64,000 bases of DNA from Candidatus Heimdallarchaeota archaeon LC_3 (GTDB taxonomy: Archaea; Asgardarchaeota; Heimdallarchaeia; Hodarchaeales; LC-3): NCBI GenBank assembly GCA_001940645.1, contig MDVS01000027.1, positions 1 to 64,000 on the forward strand, written 5' to 3'. Positions 35,422-44,987 of this stretch are shown here, in pieces (the stretch's first letter is position 1; the number at the start of each line of letters is the position of its first letter). The notes under the pieces are model-generated. The model had not been told where the DNA came from. It ran no database searches and was given only the letters and a program-made list of their open reading frames with translations. Made by a program: the position numbers and the translations under genes.

Positions 35422-36933
35422 TTACGTTTTACCGCCTAAATCTTCATGAGGATATTCTCCTCGAATAACAGGAAGTTTTGTAACATATAATGGTTGCATT
35501 TTTTTTGTTAAATAAGATAATACTGTATCTGCTTTTGATTGTTTATCACACACAAAGATATCTAAACTAATGAATCTATATTCTGGCCAAGTGTGTAAAC
35601 TGATATGTGATTCCTGTAAGATAACAAGAATACTTGTTCCATATGGTGAAAACAGATAAGTGAAAATGTCTCTTACTGTTAATTCTGCTTCTTGACATGC
35701 TTCTAATAAAGATGCTTTGAGAAATTCAACAGAAAAATTTTGTTTTGGAACTTTACTTAATTCTGCTAACACATGGTATCCTATTACAATTTGCTCTTCT
35801 TTACTATTCTGTCCCTGATTTATTATTTTATTTTGTATCTGTGACCAATGATTCTTACGATCTTTTACTTCTTTTGTATATAAATCTCCTAAATGTGTTT
35901 GTTGTATTAACCGACTCTTGGGAAATACTATTTGAAATATATAGAGATCTGAAAATTGACCAAGTCGGAGGTTCCCTCGATATAGATTAAATCGCTTTCG
36001 TAATTCAGTTAATTTAAATCCGTAATTTAAACTTGATAATTGTAAATCCCAATGTGTTTGTGGTTCTTTTGGGCCAAATGCTAGATATAATGGGAGTCCT
36101 AATTTCTCATTCAATAATTCTCTCCCTCTTTGGAGGAATAATCGTGATCCTGGAACGGTGTAAGGAGGATCAGTAAAAACAATATCTTGAGTATGAGTGT
36201 ATTCACTAGGAATTGGATTGCGTAGATCCCATTCAACAGTTATTATCTTATGAATATTCTGAAAATTGGTTTTTCCTTTTTCTTTATTCTGAGTAAGTTC
36301 ATGACTGAGATTTTCTGATGATTGCTGTAAAAAATTGGTAATTCTTTGATCTATATCAAAAACTGTTACCGATTTTGAAAGATTAGATGCGAAAATTACT
36401 ATACTTAATCCATCATCATCACCAATTAAGGATATTTTTCTGCCTTCAATGTGTCCATTTAGGAGCATAAAAAGAAAACGTCTGTATACTGTTTCTTCAG
36501 TAGCTCTACTCTGATCTAATTCCTTTAACGGTTCCGGTCTTTCCTTAATAATCGAATCAATTCTTTTAAAGATATTGTTCCCCAGAACATCCCTGACTTC
36601 ATTTATTATATTTGAAGAAAACGGATTCCAATTTTCAAAACTAAATGAAGATGGTAGTTTAGAAAACCCTAAAACTTCTTGGACATAATTCTCTCCTGAT
36701 GGAGTAAATGAAGATATATTCGATAATATAGAGGCTTTAATTAATTCTTGTCTTGTTGCTGATAAAACTGGAACAGGTATTTCAGTAAACTGACTTAACA
36801 ACTTGTTATTGATACCTTGAGGATGTCTGAAGAGGTTTAATAGTATTGATCTAACCCCTTCAGGACCTTCAGCTAAAGAAGATTTTTCAGCTACTTGTTC
36901 AAGAATATTTGGAGCAAAAGAATCAATTTTCAT
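35422..36933 (-). CDS. bpsA: Fusion: branched-polyamine synthase (BpsA) and AdoMet decarboxylase
   Basis: The 503-aa fusion. Residues 1-about 350 match BpsA (DUF43), the N4-bis(aminopropyl)spermidine synthase: an N-terminal winged helix, then a methyltransferase-like fold with SLIGDDDGLSIV and VFTDPPYTVPGSRLFL. Residues about 384-503 are an AdoMet decarboxylase (SpeH/AdoMetDC class): GYHVLAELS, FSPYGTS, and QESHISLHTWPEYRF with the self-cleaving Ser near 442. So one chain makes decarboxylated AdoMet and uses it as the aminopropyl donor. In the archaea I know, these are separate genes. Branched polyamines stabilise nucleic acids. Psd follows 16 nt downstream. Confidence 0.93.
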   Translation of the reverse strand: MKIDSFAPNILEQVAEKSSLAEGPEGVRSILLNLFRHPQGINNKLLSQFTEIPVPVLSATRQELIKASILSNISSFTPSGENYVQEVLGFSKLPSSFSFENWNPFSSNIINEVRDVLGNNIFKRIDSIIKERPEPLKELDQSRATEETVYRRFLFMLLNGHIEGRKISLIGDDDGLSIVIFASNLSKSVTVFDIDQRITNFLQQSSENLSHELTQNKEKGKTNFQNIHKIITVEWDLRNPIPSEYTHTQDIVFTDPPYTVPGSRLFLQRGRELLNEKLGLPLYLAFGPKEPQTHWDLQLSSLNYGFKLTELRKRFNLYRGNLRLGQFSDLYIFQIVFPKSRLIQQTHLGDLYTKEVKDRKNHWSQIQNKIINQGQNSKEEQIVIGYHVLAELSKVPKQNFSVEFLKASLLEACQEAELTVRDIFTYLFSPYGTSILVILQESHISLHTWPEYRFISLDIFVCDKQSKADTVLSYLTKKMQPLYVTKLPVIRGEYPHEDLGGKT

Positions 36934-37082
36934 TCATGTTTTGAGGGAATCAGGTTCCTTCATTAATTTATGCTTCATTATTTCCTTCATTAATTGAATT
37001 TTTAATTTTGGAAAAATTACCTCAAAATAAATTCATTTCTTTGAAATGGATCCTAAAATAATTTTTTAGCTGTTGTTGTTTT

Positions 37083-38738
37083 ATGGTTAATCTAGAAGAA
37101 AAATTTAAGTTATCTGATCTGGATCGATTAGCATTAGATGACATTATAGATAACCCTGAAGCTTTAACCAGCAAAAAAAGTCTTGAACAGCTTAAACGAT
37201 CAATTGCGAAGCAATATAGACTAAAACGATATTTTGCTAATAGTCAAATAATTCTCCGTGCAAAAGAACGTGATATTGATCCTTTAGAGCATCCTTGGTT
37301 AGCAAACCTAAATAAAAAACCAGCAAGATCTATTTCTGGAGTTTCTATTGTTGCTGTGATGATACCTCCTAAAAATTCTTGTCCTTTTGATTGTGCTTAT
37401 TGTCCTTCAAGTGAAAATGCTCCTAGAAGTTATATAGGACATGAACCATCTACTTTACGTGCTATAAATTCCAACTATGATCCTTTTGCTATAACTAAAC
37501 TTAGAATTGAACAGTTACGTTCAATCGGACATGCTGCAAGTAAAATTCATGTTGTTGTGCAAGGAGGAACATTTCTAGCATTACATAATGAGGAACAGGA
37601 TCGAATAATGAAAGGTATTTATGATGGTATATTAGCTGTTGATGATAAGAATCAAGATTATGATACAATCTTACGACCTTCTAGAAGCATAGAAGAAGCT
37701 ATTCATTTATGTGAAACTAGCATTACCCGAAATGTCGGAACAACTTTTGAAACTCGTCCAGATGTTTGTAAGCCTAGACATATTGATAGGATGTTAAAAC
37801 TAGGTGGTACTTGGATAGAACTTGGAATTCAAGCACTTTCTGATGAAATTTATCTTAAAGTCAACCGGGGTCACACAATTCTAGATGTAAAACGTTCAAT
37901 TCAATTAGTAAAAGATGCAGGATACAAAGTCAGTGTCCATATGATGCCTAATCTTCTTTCCAAACCAGAAGAAGACATTAAATATTTTAAGGAATTATAT
38001 AAAAATCAGGATTATAAGCCTGATGGATTAAAAATTTATCCTTTACTGATTTTACCAAGTACACGATTGTATGATGATTGGAAAAATGGAATTTTAGATC
38101 CTGAACCTTATGATGACGATACTCTTGTTAAAACATTAGCAACTATAAAAGATTCAGTACCAGAATATACACGTATTCACAGAATCCAACGAGATATTCC
38201 TGGAAAATATGTTGAAGCTGGTTTGAAATTAGGGAATTTAAGAAATATCGTAAAAGACTATATGCATGATTATGAGATGAGATGTTCTTGTATTCGATGT
38301 AGAGAATTAGGACAAGTAATGAACTTAGGGAATTATACTCCTGGAGAAAATATTACGTTAACGGAAGAATCTTATTCAGCCAGTAATGGAAAGGAATGGT
38401 TCTTATCATTTATTGAAGAACATTCCCGAGTTTTATTTGGATTTTTGCGGATGCGATTCCCATCCCAAAATGCTCACCGCTCTGAAATAACACCATCTTC
38501 AGCAATTATTAGAGAATTACATATTTATGGTCAGGAAGTAGTAATTGGTACTAAGCCTAAAGAGGCTATCCATGCTCAACACCGAGGATTAGGAAAAAAA
38601 TTATTAGAACGTTCCGAAGAGATTGCTAAAGAATCAGGATATGATAAAATGGTCATAATTAGTGGTATAGGAGTACGAGATTACTACAGGAAATACGGTT
38701 ACACTTTAGATGGACCTTATGTGTCAAAAAAGCTATGA
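37083..38738 (+). CDS. elp3: tRNA uridine-34 modifying enzyme Elp3 (radical SAM + GNAT)
   Basis: The 551-aa archaeal Elp3, which installs 5-carboxymethyl-type groups on wobble U34. The radical SAM cluster is at CPFDCAYCPSSE (about residues 100-111), followed by VVQGGTF and a zinc-type CSCIRCRELG (about 400-410). The C-terminal GNAT domain carries QHRGLGKKLLERSEEIAKES and YYRKYGY. Length and order match the family. It is transcribed away from the polyamine gene; the shared 150-nt gap holds both promoters. Confidence 0.97.
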   Translation: MVNLEEKFKLSDLDRLALDDIIDNPEALTSKKSLEQLKRSIAKQYRLKRYFANSQIILRAKERDIDPLEHPWLANLNKKPARSISGVSIVAVMIPPKNSCPFDCAYCPSSENAPRSYIGHEPSTLRAINSNYDPFAITKLRIEQLRSIGHAASKIHVVVQGGTFLALHNEEQDRIMKGIYDGILAVDDKNQDYDTILRPSRSIEEAIHLCETSITRNVGTTFETRPDVCKPRHIDRMLKLGGTWIELGIQALSDEIYLKVNRGHTILDVKRSIQLVKDAGYKVSVHMMPNLLSKPEEDIKYFKELYKNQDYKPDGLKIYPLLILPSTRLYDDWKNGILDPEPYDDDTLVKTLATIKDSVPEYTRIHRIQRDIPGKYVEAGLKLGNLRNIVKDYMHDYEMRCSCIRCRELGQVMNLGNYTPGENITLTEESYSASNGKEWFLSFIEEHSRVLFGFLRMRFPSQNAHRSEITPSSAIIRELHIYGQEVVIGTKPKEAIHAQHRGLGKKLLERSEEIAKESGYDKMVIISGIGVRDYYRKYGYTLDGPYVSKKL

Positions 38739-38922
38739 AAAAATCATAGTATTATATGAAAAGGAATTTTGCATCTTAATTTTAACCTAAAATTGAAATG
38801 TGTTATTATTTATATTCATCAGATATTACAGTAAATTGACCTTTATATTTAAAAAAGACTATAAATTTTAAGAAAAAATACTAAATAAAGATTTAACGAT
38901 CTTTATTAAATGGATGTCCTAA

Positions 38923-40038
38923 ATGGAACAACAAAACCCATCCTCAAATCCTCCAGAAACGGATAAGAAGGAAAATTCAAAAAATCTTAACAAACAGAGA
39001 GAGGGAAATTCTGCTCCAGAGAACTCTGCTCTAAATGGATCTATTTCTGTTTTAGAAAACTCTTCTGAAGAAAGTAGTGATGAACTACCTGCAAACATTC
39101 AGGAACAAGAGACATCAGATTCTGAAACTACTGAAGAGCCGATCAAACTTAATATTGGAGATCTTCGATACAAAATTGATGAAATGGAATCCGAAGTTAG
39201 AAGTTGGCGATCGAAAAGAGAAGAATTAAACAATCAAGTTATTGAAAAAGCAAAAAGCCGAAATGATCTTAACACGAAAGTCAAAGAGCTTATAACTACT
39301 GCTAATGAAGCAAAAGTCGAAAGAGATAAAGCTAATGCTGAAATTAATAAACTCAAAGAAGAAAAAAATGAGTTTCATAAAGAAATTGAACGCTTAGTAG
39401 CAATTGTAGAAAAAACTGAAAGAGAACAAAATAAACCTCAAAAAAATATTCCTCTTAATGTAGCAAATAAAAAAATCAAAAAATTACAACAAGATATGCA
39501 AACCCTGGAGTGGAAATTACAAACAACTGGAAATATCACAATTCAAGAAGAACGGGACGTAGTTGAACGAATAGGTGCATTTGAACAAGAATTAGAAGAT
39601 TTGCTTAAGTATCAAGAATCAAGTAAAGAACGCCAAGAAGCAGGATATAAATTAAGAGTTAACAGACAAAAATTGAGGAAAACAATTCAGTCAATGAATA
39701 AGTTAGCACGAGACTCACGTGCCTTTCATACCACTATGATTCAAGGTTATCACGAAGCTAATAAAATACGCAAAGAAGCGGATGCTATTCATGCAGACAT
39801 TCAGAAAATAAAAGAACGAGCTGATGCTATTCATGCAGAATATGTAAATAAGATAAAAGAAAAGCGAAAATTAAGTGATAAAGTTAAGAAATTTCGTAAG
39901 AAAGAACGTGATATTCAATCTGCAATTAATAGAGAACAAATTCAAGAAAAGACTGCTGAAGCAGTCCAAAAAACAAAAGAGGGTAAGAAAATTTCTTTTG
40001 ATGATTTCAAAAATCTAATTAATAAAGGATTAATATAG
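38923..40038 (+). CDS. Archaeal coiled-coil protein
   Basis: The 371-aa protein. The first 70 residues are low-complexity and acidic (SSEESSDELP...ETSDSETTEEP). Residues 75-350 are near-continuous heptads (MESEVRSWRSKREELNNQVI, NKKIKKLQQDMQTLEWKLQTTGNITIQEER). The 'LQQDMxxLEWKLQTTxxxxxxEER' block and the final basic region match a long-known family of archaeal coiled-coil proteins, sometimes wrongly called phosphoserine phosphatase, that is commonly found near translation genes. A link to ribosomes is suggested in the family, but not proven here. Confidence 0.8.
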   Translation: MEQQNPSSNPPETDKKENSKNLNKQREGNSAPENSALNGSISVLENSSEESSDELPANIQEQETSDSETTEEPIKLNIGDLRYKIDEMESEVRSWRSKREELNNQVIEKAKSRNDLNTKVKELITTANEAKVERDKANAEINKLKEEKNEFHKEIERLVAIVEKTEREQNKPQKNIPLNVANKKIKKLQQDMQTLEWKLQTTGNITIQEERDVVERIGAFEQELEDLLKYQESSKERQEAGYKLRVNRQKLRKTIQSMNKLARDSRAFHTTMIQGYHEANKIRKEADAIHADIQKIKERADAIHAEYVNKIKEKRKLSDKVKKFRKKERDIQSAINREQIQEKTAEAVQKTKEGKKISFDDFKNLINKGLI

Positions 40039-40152
40039 AAATCATTGAATTAACATCATTTTACCAATATTAACCTTTTTTTATCATAGTTTATCTAGTA
40101 GATAAACCAAAACATTCTTGAAAATATATTTCTGTAATTAATTAGATTATTC

Positions 40153-40578
40153 ATGACTCCTCGCGATATTCTTGATATAGTTTTAAAACTTGAAATTGAC
40201 AAAATAAATGAAAATTTACCCCAAAAAAGGATTTCTATTGAAGAATTACTAAAAAAAGAACCATATTCGTTACCAACAAAAAAAAGCGAAAAAATTTTAA
40301 TTTCAAAAAAAGAACTTTCGTCATTTATAGACAATTTTGATGAATCATTATATAAAGACATACGAATTCCTTTAATATTTTTAAATGTAAAAGATATATA
40401 TAAAACAGCAGGAGCAAAAATAGACCAATGGGTAGCAGAAAAATTATTGGGTTATGAAAAAGAAAATGTAGTTTTTTTAACTCATTATGAAGCAAAACAT
40501 AGTTATTATTATGGATATCAAGTAAGAAAGTTAAAAAGAAAATATCCGAATATCATACAAATGATCTACAGTTTGTAA
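40153..40578 (+). CDS. UPF0216 (DUF61) protein
   Basis: The 141-aa protein contains LEIDKINENLPQKRISIEEL and LSSFIDNF...YKDIRIPLIFLNV, the hallmark blocks of archaeal UPF0216. The family is uncharacterised and restricted to archaea. The C-terminal extension (YEKENVVFLTHYEAKHSYY...) is longer than I recall for the core family. It follows the coiled-coil gene by 114 nt. No function can be given. Confidence 0.75.
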   Translation: MTPRDILDIVLKLEIDKINENLPQKRISIEELLKKEPYSLPTKKSEKILISKKELSSFIDNFDESLYKDIRIPLIFLNVKDIYKTAGAKIDQWVAEKLLGYEKENVVFLTHYEAKHSYYYGYQVRKLKRKYPNIIQMIYSL

Positions 40579-40579
40579 T

Positions 40580-40864
40580 TTAGAAAGAAGATTTATATTT
40601 CTCAAGAGCTTTTTCAAAAATATCTCTTGAAAAATGAGAAAAAATTTTAAGTTTTTGTATCTTAATACTTTCAAAATATTTCTGGTTATCAATTTCTACT
40701 ATTTTTCTATCATCAATTAGAGGCATCAATCCTTCAGATAATTCTTCAAATGTAATAACTAGTTTTTGATAATAATCAACATAATTGATGATTCCAATAA
40801 GATCCTGAGGATTTTCTTTGGTAAAACCCTTTATCGAGCTAAAAATCTCTTTGTCTAAATTCAA
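40580..40864 (-). CDS. Hypothetical protein
   Basis: The 94-aa helical protein (TTG start; no clear Shine-Dalgarno) ends 1 nt from the UPF0216 gene, convergent with it. Sequence such as FEELSEGLMPLIDDRKIVEI and FSRDIFEKALEKYKSSF is compatible with a real small protein. No family recognised; nearby genes give no clue. Confidence 0.45.
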   Translation of the reverse strand: MNLDKEIFSSIKGFTKENPQDLIGIINYVDYYQKLVITFEELSEGLMPLIDDRKIVEIDNQKYFESIKIQKLKIFSHFSRDIFEKALEKYKSSF

Positions 40865-41005
40865 ATCTGATATTGAAATTATACTAATAAGATTTTTTTG
40901 GTTCTAAGAAAAGAATTGAAAATTAAAAAATAGAGAATTGCCTTTAAATGGAGAAGTATTAACCAAAAGAGATAAGGAATGAAATTTCCTTTATAATAAT
41001 ATTAA

Positions 41006-41239
41006 TTATTGAAAGAATGCAGCATTCTTTTCGATGTATGAATTCCATTTTTCAGGAAGCTCATCTTCAGCAAAAATTGCTTCTACGGGGCACGCGGAGA
41101 CGCATTGCTGACAATCGATGCACTCATCGGGGTCAATAACGAAAAGTTCATCTTGTTCATGAATACAGTCCACTGGACAGACATCTACACAATCACCAGA
41201 TTTTACACCAATACATGGTTCTGCGATAATATGAGTCAT
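41006..41239 (-). CDS. 7Fe-type ferredoxin
   Basis: The 77-aa electron carrier. CIGVKSGDCVDVCPVDCI (about residues 9-26) and CIDCQQCVSACP (about 40-51) hold seven or eight cysteines for a [3Fe-4S] and a [4Fe-4S] cluster, as in Thermus/Sulfolobus-type ferredoxins. It probably serves 2-oxoacid:ferredoxin oxidoreductases in the cytoplasm. The start has GGTGAAAAAA upstream. The tail (WNSYIEKNAAFF) is typical of the seven-iron family. Confidence 0.95.
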   Translation of the reverse strand: MTHIIAEPCIGVKSGDCVDVCPVDCIHEQDELFVIDPDECIDCQQCVSACPVEAIFAEDELPEKWNSYIEKNAAFFQ

Positions 41240-41532
41240 TATTTTTTCACCAATAAGCTTAAATTTTGTTTTCTTTAGGTTCTATAAATAGTCTTATCAA
41301 TTTTTTATTTCTTTTTAAGATAATTTATCAACCTTCAAACAACTTCTTATAAAATATTGAGTATATCTTTTAGTGAAAGACTCAAAATTTACAAAAGATG
41401 TTATTCAGCTGGTTTTAAGAAAAATTTTGATGTTTTTAAATTCGGAGTAAAGTAATTCTAATCAAGTAAGCTAGCGCTAACCTACCAATATTTTTGAAAT
41501 AGATCTTTTATGCCTCTACCTATTATATCTCT

Positions 41533-41964
41533 TCATGATTCAGCTATTACTTCAACTAGTAGATGTGGTAGTTGTTTACAGAGCTTACATTTTTCACGAT
41601 GTTTTTTTCCATCATTATTCTCCCATTTATTCGTCCAAATATCTATCTTATTTAATAATTCGCCTAATTCTTTTCCTTTTTCAGTTAAGGAATAAATTAC
41701 TCTAATAGGCATCTTTTCTGATAAAACCTTTCTTTTAACTATACCCTGCTCTTCTAATGTGCTTAATGAGCCTGATAATACAGTTGCTGATAAGTTTTCC
41801 TCACTTTGTTTTTTAATTCTATTTTGAATATTAGTAAAATTTAGTGTTTCAAATTCCAGCAACTGTAAAACAATGAATACTGTCCATTTTTTCGATAATA
41901 CACGTAATGATTTCAAATAGTAGCAGTTATTCAGCGAATTCTCTGATATTGTTTTCACATCCAC
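41533..41964 (-). CDS. HxlR-family transcriptional regulator
   Basis: The 143-aa winged-helix protein. LRVLSKKWTVFIVLQLLEF, the 'LSGSLSTLEEQGIVKRKVL' recognition region and the wing 'IRVIYSLTEKGKELGELL' match HxlR. A C-terminal CKLCKQ motif may bind metal or sense oxidation. HxlR members regulate detoxification and carbon genes and often act on a divergent neighbour; the neighbour here is metG, at 380 nt, which is an unlikely target. Confidence 0.85.
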   Translation of the reverse strand: MDVKTISENSLNNCYYLKSLRVLSKKWTVFIVLQLLEFETLNFTNIQNRIKKQSEENLSATVLSGSLSTLEEQGIVKRKVLSEKMPIRVIYSLTEKGKELGELLNKIDIWTNKWENNDGKKHREKCKLCKQLPHLLVEVIAES

Positions 41965-42344
41965 TAAAAAATGATTGTTTATTTTATTTATCCAGTGTAT
42001 TAACTAAAATTTCATTATTCTTAAATTTATTTTTTATTTTAAATTGATCTTTTTCCTATAGGATAAATACACTCACTAAACCACTTCTATTTTTTTTGGG
42101 CCATTCTTTTTTTGTTTTTTCTAAATTCTTTTTCGAATCAAAAACCGTAGATATTTATATTAGAAAATTATTTCTCGCATGGTGTTATTCCATGTGGGAT
42201 CGTCAAATGCTTTATTAAATTAAATCAACAAAAAACCCTATTCTTGTCTCTATATTTGGCTAGGTTCACCTTTTCCATCAATAGCACTTCTATAAATCTA
42301 TTCTCAGAAGTCCTTTCTGTTTCACATAACAGGAGGTTTGAAAA
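41965..42344. other. Intergenic region, 380 nt, divergent promoters
   Basis: Space between the leftward HxlR gene and rightward metG. ACAGGAGGT (about 42328-42336) is the strong Shine-Dalgarno of metG, 8 nt before its ATG; the spacing is the same as at the AUA/AUU sites elsewhere in the window. No further gene is seen. Confidence 0.5.
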
Positions 42345-44516
42345 ATGACCAAACGATCGAAAAAATTTTCAAAACAAAAAGAAAAGTATATTGTTACTTC
42401 AGCATTACCATATGTCAATGGAATCAAGCATTTAGGAAATTTCATTGGTTCATTATTACCTGCTGATGTCTACACAAGATTTTTAAAAGCTCAAGGACAT
42501 GATGCAATCTATATTTGTGCTACAGATGATCATGGCACACCAGCGGAGCTTGGTGCTATTGATGAGGGTATGTCTGTCAAAGAATACGTGAAAAAGTATC
42601 ATAATGTCCAAATTAAAATCTATAAAGACTTTGGGTTAGAGTTCGAGATATTTGGTAATACTTCTGATCAAACAAATCACGAAATTACTCGATACTTATT
42701 CAAAAAATTGTATAATAATGATTTAATTGAAGAAAAAGAAATTATTCAACTGTATAGTGTTGATGAAGATAGATTTCTTCCGGATAGATTTATTCGAGGT
42801 ACCTGTCCTCACTGTGGTTATGAAAATGCACGTGGTGATCAATGTGAGAACTGTACCAAAGTTCTTGATCCCAAAGAGCTTATTAATCCTAAATCTGCTA
42901 TTACAGGCTCATTAAATATTGAACCTCGTCCAACTAAACATTTATTTATTAATCTTCCAAGAGTACAAAACCTAATCTCAGCTTGGGTTGAATCTAAAAA
43001 AGAAAAATGGCCTCGAACAAGTTATTCAATAGCTAAAAAGTGGCTTAATGAAGGTCTACGTTCTAGAAGTATAACTCGTGATCTTAAATGGGGTATTAAA
43101 GTTCCATTAAAAGGCTATGAGAATAAGGTCTTCTATGTCTGGTTTGATGCTCCTATAGGTTATATCGGAGCAACGATTCAATGGTCCAATAAAATCGGTA
43201 AACCAAACCAATGGAAAAATTATTGGAAAGATTCTAATACTAAGCTAGTACAATTTATGGGTAAAGACAATGTTCCATTTCATACGGTTACCTGGCCTGC
43301 TACCATGATGGGAGCTGATGACGGGTTCGTTTTAGCAGATGTTGTAAAAGGATTTGAATGGCTCAATTATGAAGGTGGTAAATTCTCTACTAGCCAAAAT
43401 CGTGGAGTGTTCTTAGATCAGGCATTAGCGACATATCCTGCTGATTATTGGCGATATTATCTACTTTTAATTGCACCAGAACGACATGATACAGATTTTA
43501 CTTGGTCAGGTTTCCAGAATGCTGTCAATAACGATCTTGCAAATTTGCTAGGAAATTTCGTTCATAGGACTTTGACATTTATTCATCGTGAATTTGAAGG
43601 AAAAATACCCCCCATTGAAGTTCTTGATGAGTTAGATAAGAAAATATTAGTAAAAGTAACCACCACATTAAATGAACTTGTAAAACATTTCAAAGAATTA
43701 GAGTTTCAGAAAGCGTTAATTGCTTTAAGACAATTTTGGTCGGATTGTAATGCATATTTTCAAGAGAAGCAACCTTGGAAATTAGTGAAAGAAGATAGAA
43801 TAAAAGGAGCCACAACTTTAAGCGTTTGTGCAAAATTATCATGGATTAATGCTGTTCTTTGTAGACCATTTATTCCAGAGACCTCTCAGAAAATTTTTAC
43901 ACTATTGGGTTTACAGGAAAATAAAGACCTTACTTCTGGACAATGGAGTACTGTCCTTGATACAGGAAATCCTTTGCAAGCTGCTACTCTTTCCCCTAAT
44001 CCTAAACCATTATTTTCTAAAATAGATGATAAACAGGTCACCAAATTACAAATAAAATTTGGAGGAGATACTTTCGCAGCACAAAAACTAACCGATGTTA
44101 AGGGCCGTCAAAAGAAGAAGAAATCTAAAAGCTCTGCTGATCTATCTTCCGTTAATTCAAGCAAGAAATCTTTACCAGAAGGAATAATTGCATTCGAAGA
44201 TTTTCTCAAAGTGGAACTGCGAGTTGGGCGAATACTTGAATGTGAATTGGTGAAAAAATCTACAAAACTGTTAAAAATATCGGTTGATCTTGGTGAAGCA
44301 GATCCAAGACAAATTTTAGCCGGATTAGCTGAATATTATCAATCTTCAGATTTAATAAATAAAAATGTTTTAGTTGTTGCAAATTTGGAAGTTAAAAATC
44401 TGAAGGGGTTAGAAAGTCAAGGAATGATCTTGGCAGCTAATACCAATGACAAAAAATCACCCTTCAGAGTAGTGTTTGTAGAAGATTCACTTCCATTAGG
44501 AGCGAAGCTTAGTTAA
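42345..44516 (+). CDS. metG: Methionyl-tRNA synthetase with C-terminal tRNA-binding domain
   Basis: The 723-aa class I synthetase charges tRNA-Met. HLGN (about residues 29-32) is the HIGH motif, KFSTS in GGKFSTSQNRG (about residues 345-355) the KMSKS motif, and a zinc knuckle CPHCGYENARGDQCENC is near 156-172. After a lysine-rich linker (KGRQKKKKSKSS), residues about 615-723 are an EMAPII/Arc1p-like tRNA-binding OB fold (VELRVGRILECELVKKSTKL, NLEVKNLKGLESQGMILAA). The OB domain is repeated as a separate gene 90 nt downstream. Confidence 0.97.
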   Translation: MTKRSKKFSKQKEKYIVTSALPYVNGIKHLGNFIGSLLPADVYTRFLKAQGHDAIYICATDDHGTPAELGAIDEGMSVKEYVKKYHNVQIKIYKDFGLEFEIFGNTSDQTNHEITRYLFKKLYNNDLIEEKEIIQLYSVDEDRFLPDRFIRGTCPHCGYENARGDQCENCTKVLDPKELINPKSAITGSLNIEPRPTKHLFINLPRVQNLISAWVESKKEKWPRTSYSIAKKWLNEGLRSRSITRDLKWGIKVPLKGYENKVFYVWFDAPIGYIGATIQWSNKIGKPNQWKNYWKDSNTKLVQFMGKDNVPFHTVTWPATMMGADDGFVLADVVKGFEWLNYEGGKFSTSQNRGVFLDQALATYPADYWRYYLLLIAPERHDTDFTWSGFQNAVNNDLANLLGNFVHRTLTFIHREFEGKIPPIEVLDELDKKILVKVTTTLNELVKHFKELEFQKALIALRQFWSDCNAYFQEKQPWKLVKEDRIKGATTLSVCAKLSWINAVLCRPFIPETSQKIFTLLGLQENKDLTSGQWSTVLDTGNPLQAATLSPNPKPLFSKIDDKQVTKLQIKFGGDTFAAQKLTDVKGRQKKKKSKSSADLSSVNSSKKSLPEGIIAFEDFLKVELRVGRILECELVKKSTKLLKISVDLGEADPRQILAGLAEYYQSSDLINKNVLVVANLEVKNLKGLESQGMILAANTNDKKSPFRVVFVEDSLPLGAKLS

Positions 44517-44606
44517 CTGAAAAGAAAATTCTTTTTTCTTATATTATCTTTTTTATTTAAATTTTTCACTTTTAAAATATTTATCTTTTAAGGAGAATGT
44601 CTACAG

Positions 44607-44963
44607 ATGACCGAAAATGATGAAAAGAAAACTGAGACTATTATAGATTATGAAGATTTTGCTAAATTAAATATTAAAATTGCTAAAATTCTTTCTGTTA
44701 AAGAAATCCCCAAATCTAATAAATTGCTAAAACTCGAAATTACTATTGGAGAAGATGAGGAACGGACAATTGTTGCAGGAATTAAAGAAAGCTATTCTGA
44801 TGAAGATCTTGTAGGAACCCAAATTGTTGTATTAACTAATTTAAAGCCAAGAAAAGTTTTTGGAGTAGAGTCAAATGGAATGCTACTTGCTGCTTCAATA
44901 GATGGAAAAGCTGTTCTATTACGACCAGATAAAGAGGTTTTAGAAGGTAGTAAAATTAGGTAG
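44607..44963 (+). CDS. Stand-alone EMAPII-like tRNA-binding domain protein
   Basis: The 118-aa OB-fold protein is homologous to the C-terminal domain of the preceding metG: FAKLNIKIAKILSVKEIPKS and LTNLKPRKVFGVESNGMLLA. The family (MetG-beta, CsaA, Trbp111) helps synthetases hold tRNA, usually as dimers. It lies 90 nt after metG on the same strand, so co-expression is likely. Some archaea have a detached MetG-beta; having both the fused and the free form is less common. Confidence 0.9.
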   Translation: MTENDEKKTETIIDYEDFAKLNIKIAKILSVKEIPKSNKLLKLEITIGEDEERTIVAGIKESYSDEDLVGTQIVVLTNLKPRKVFGVESNGMLLAASIDGKAVLLRPDKEVLEGSKIR

Positions 44964-44987
44964 ATAAAGATTAAATGGAAATTTATA

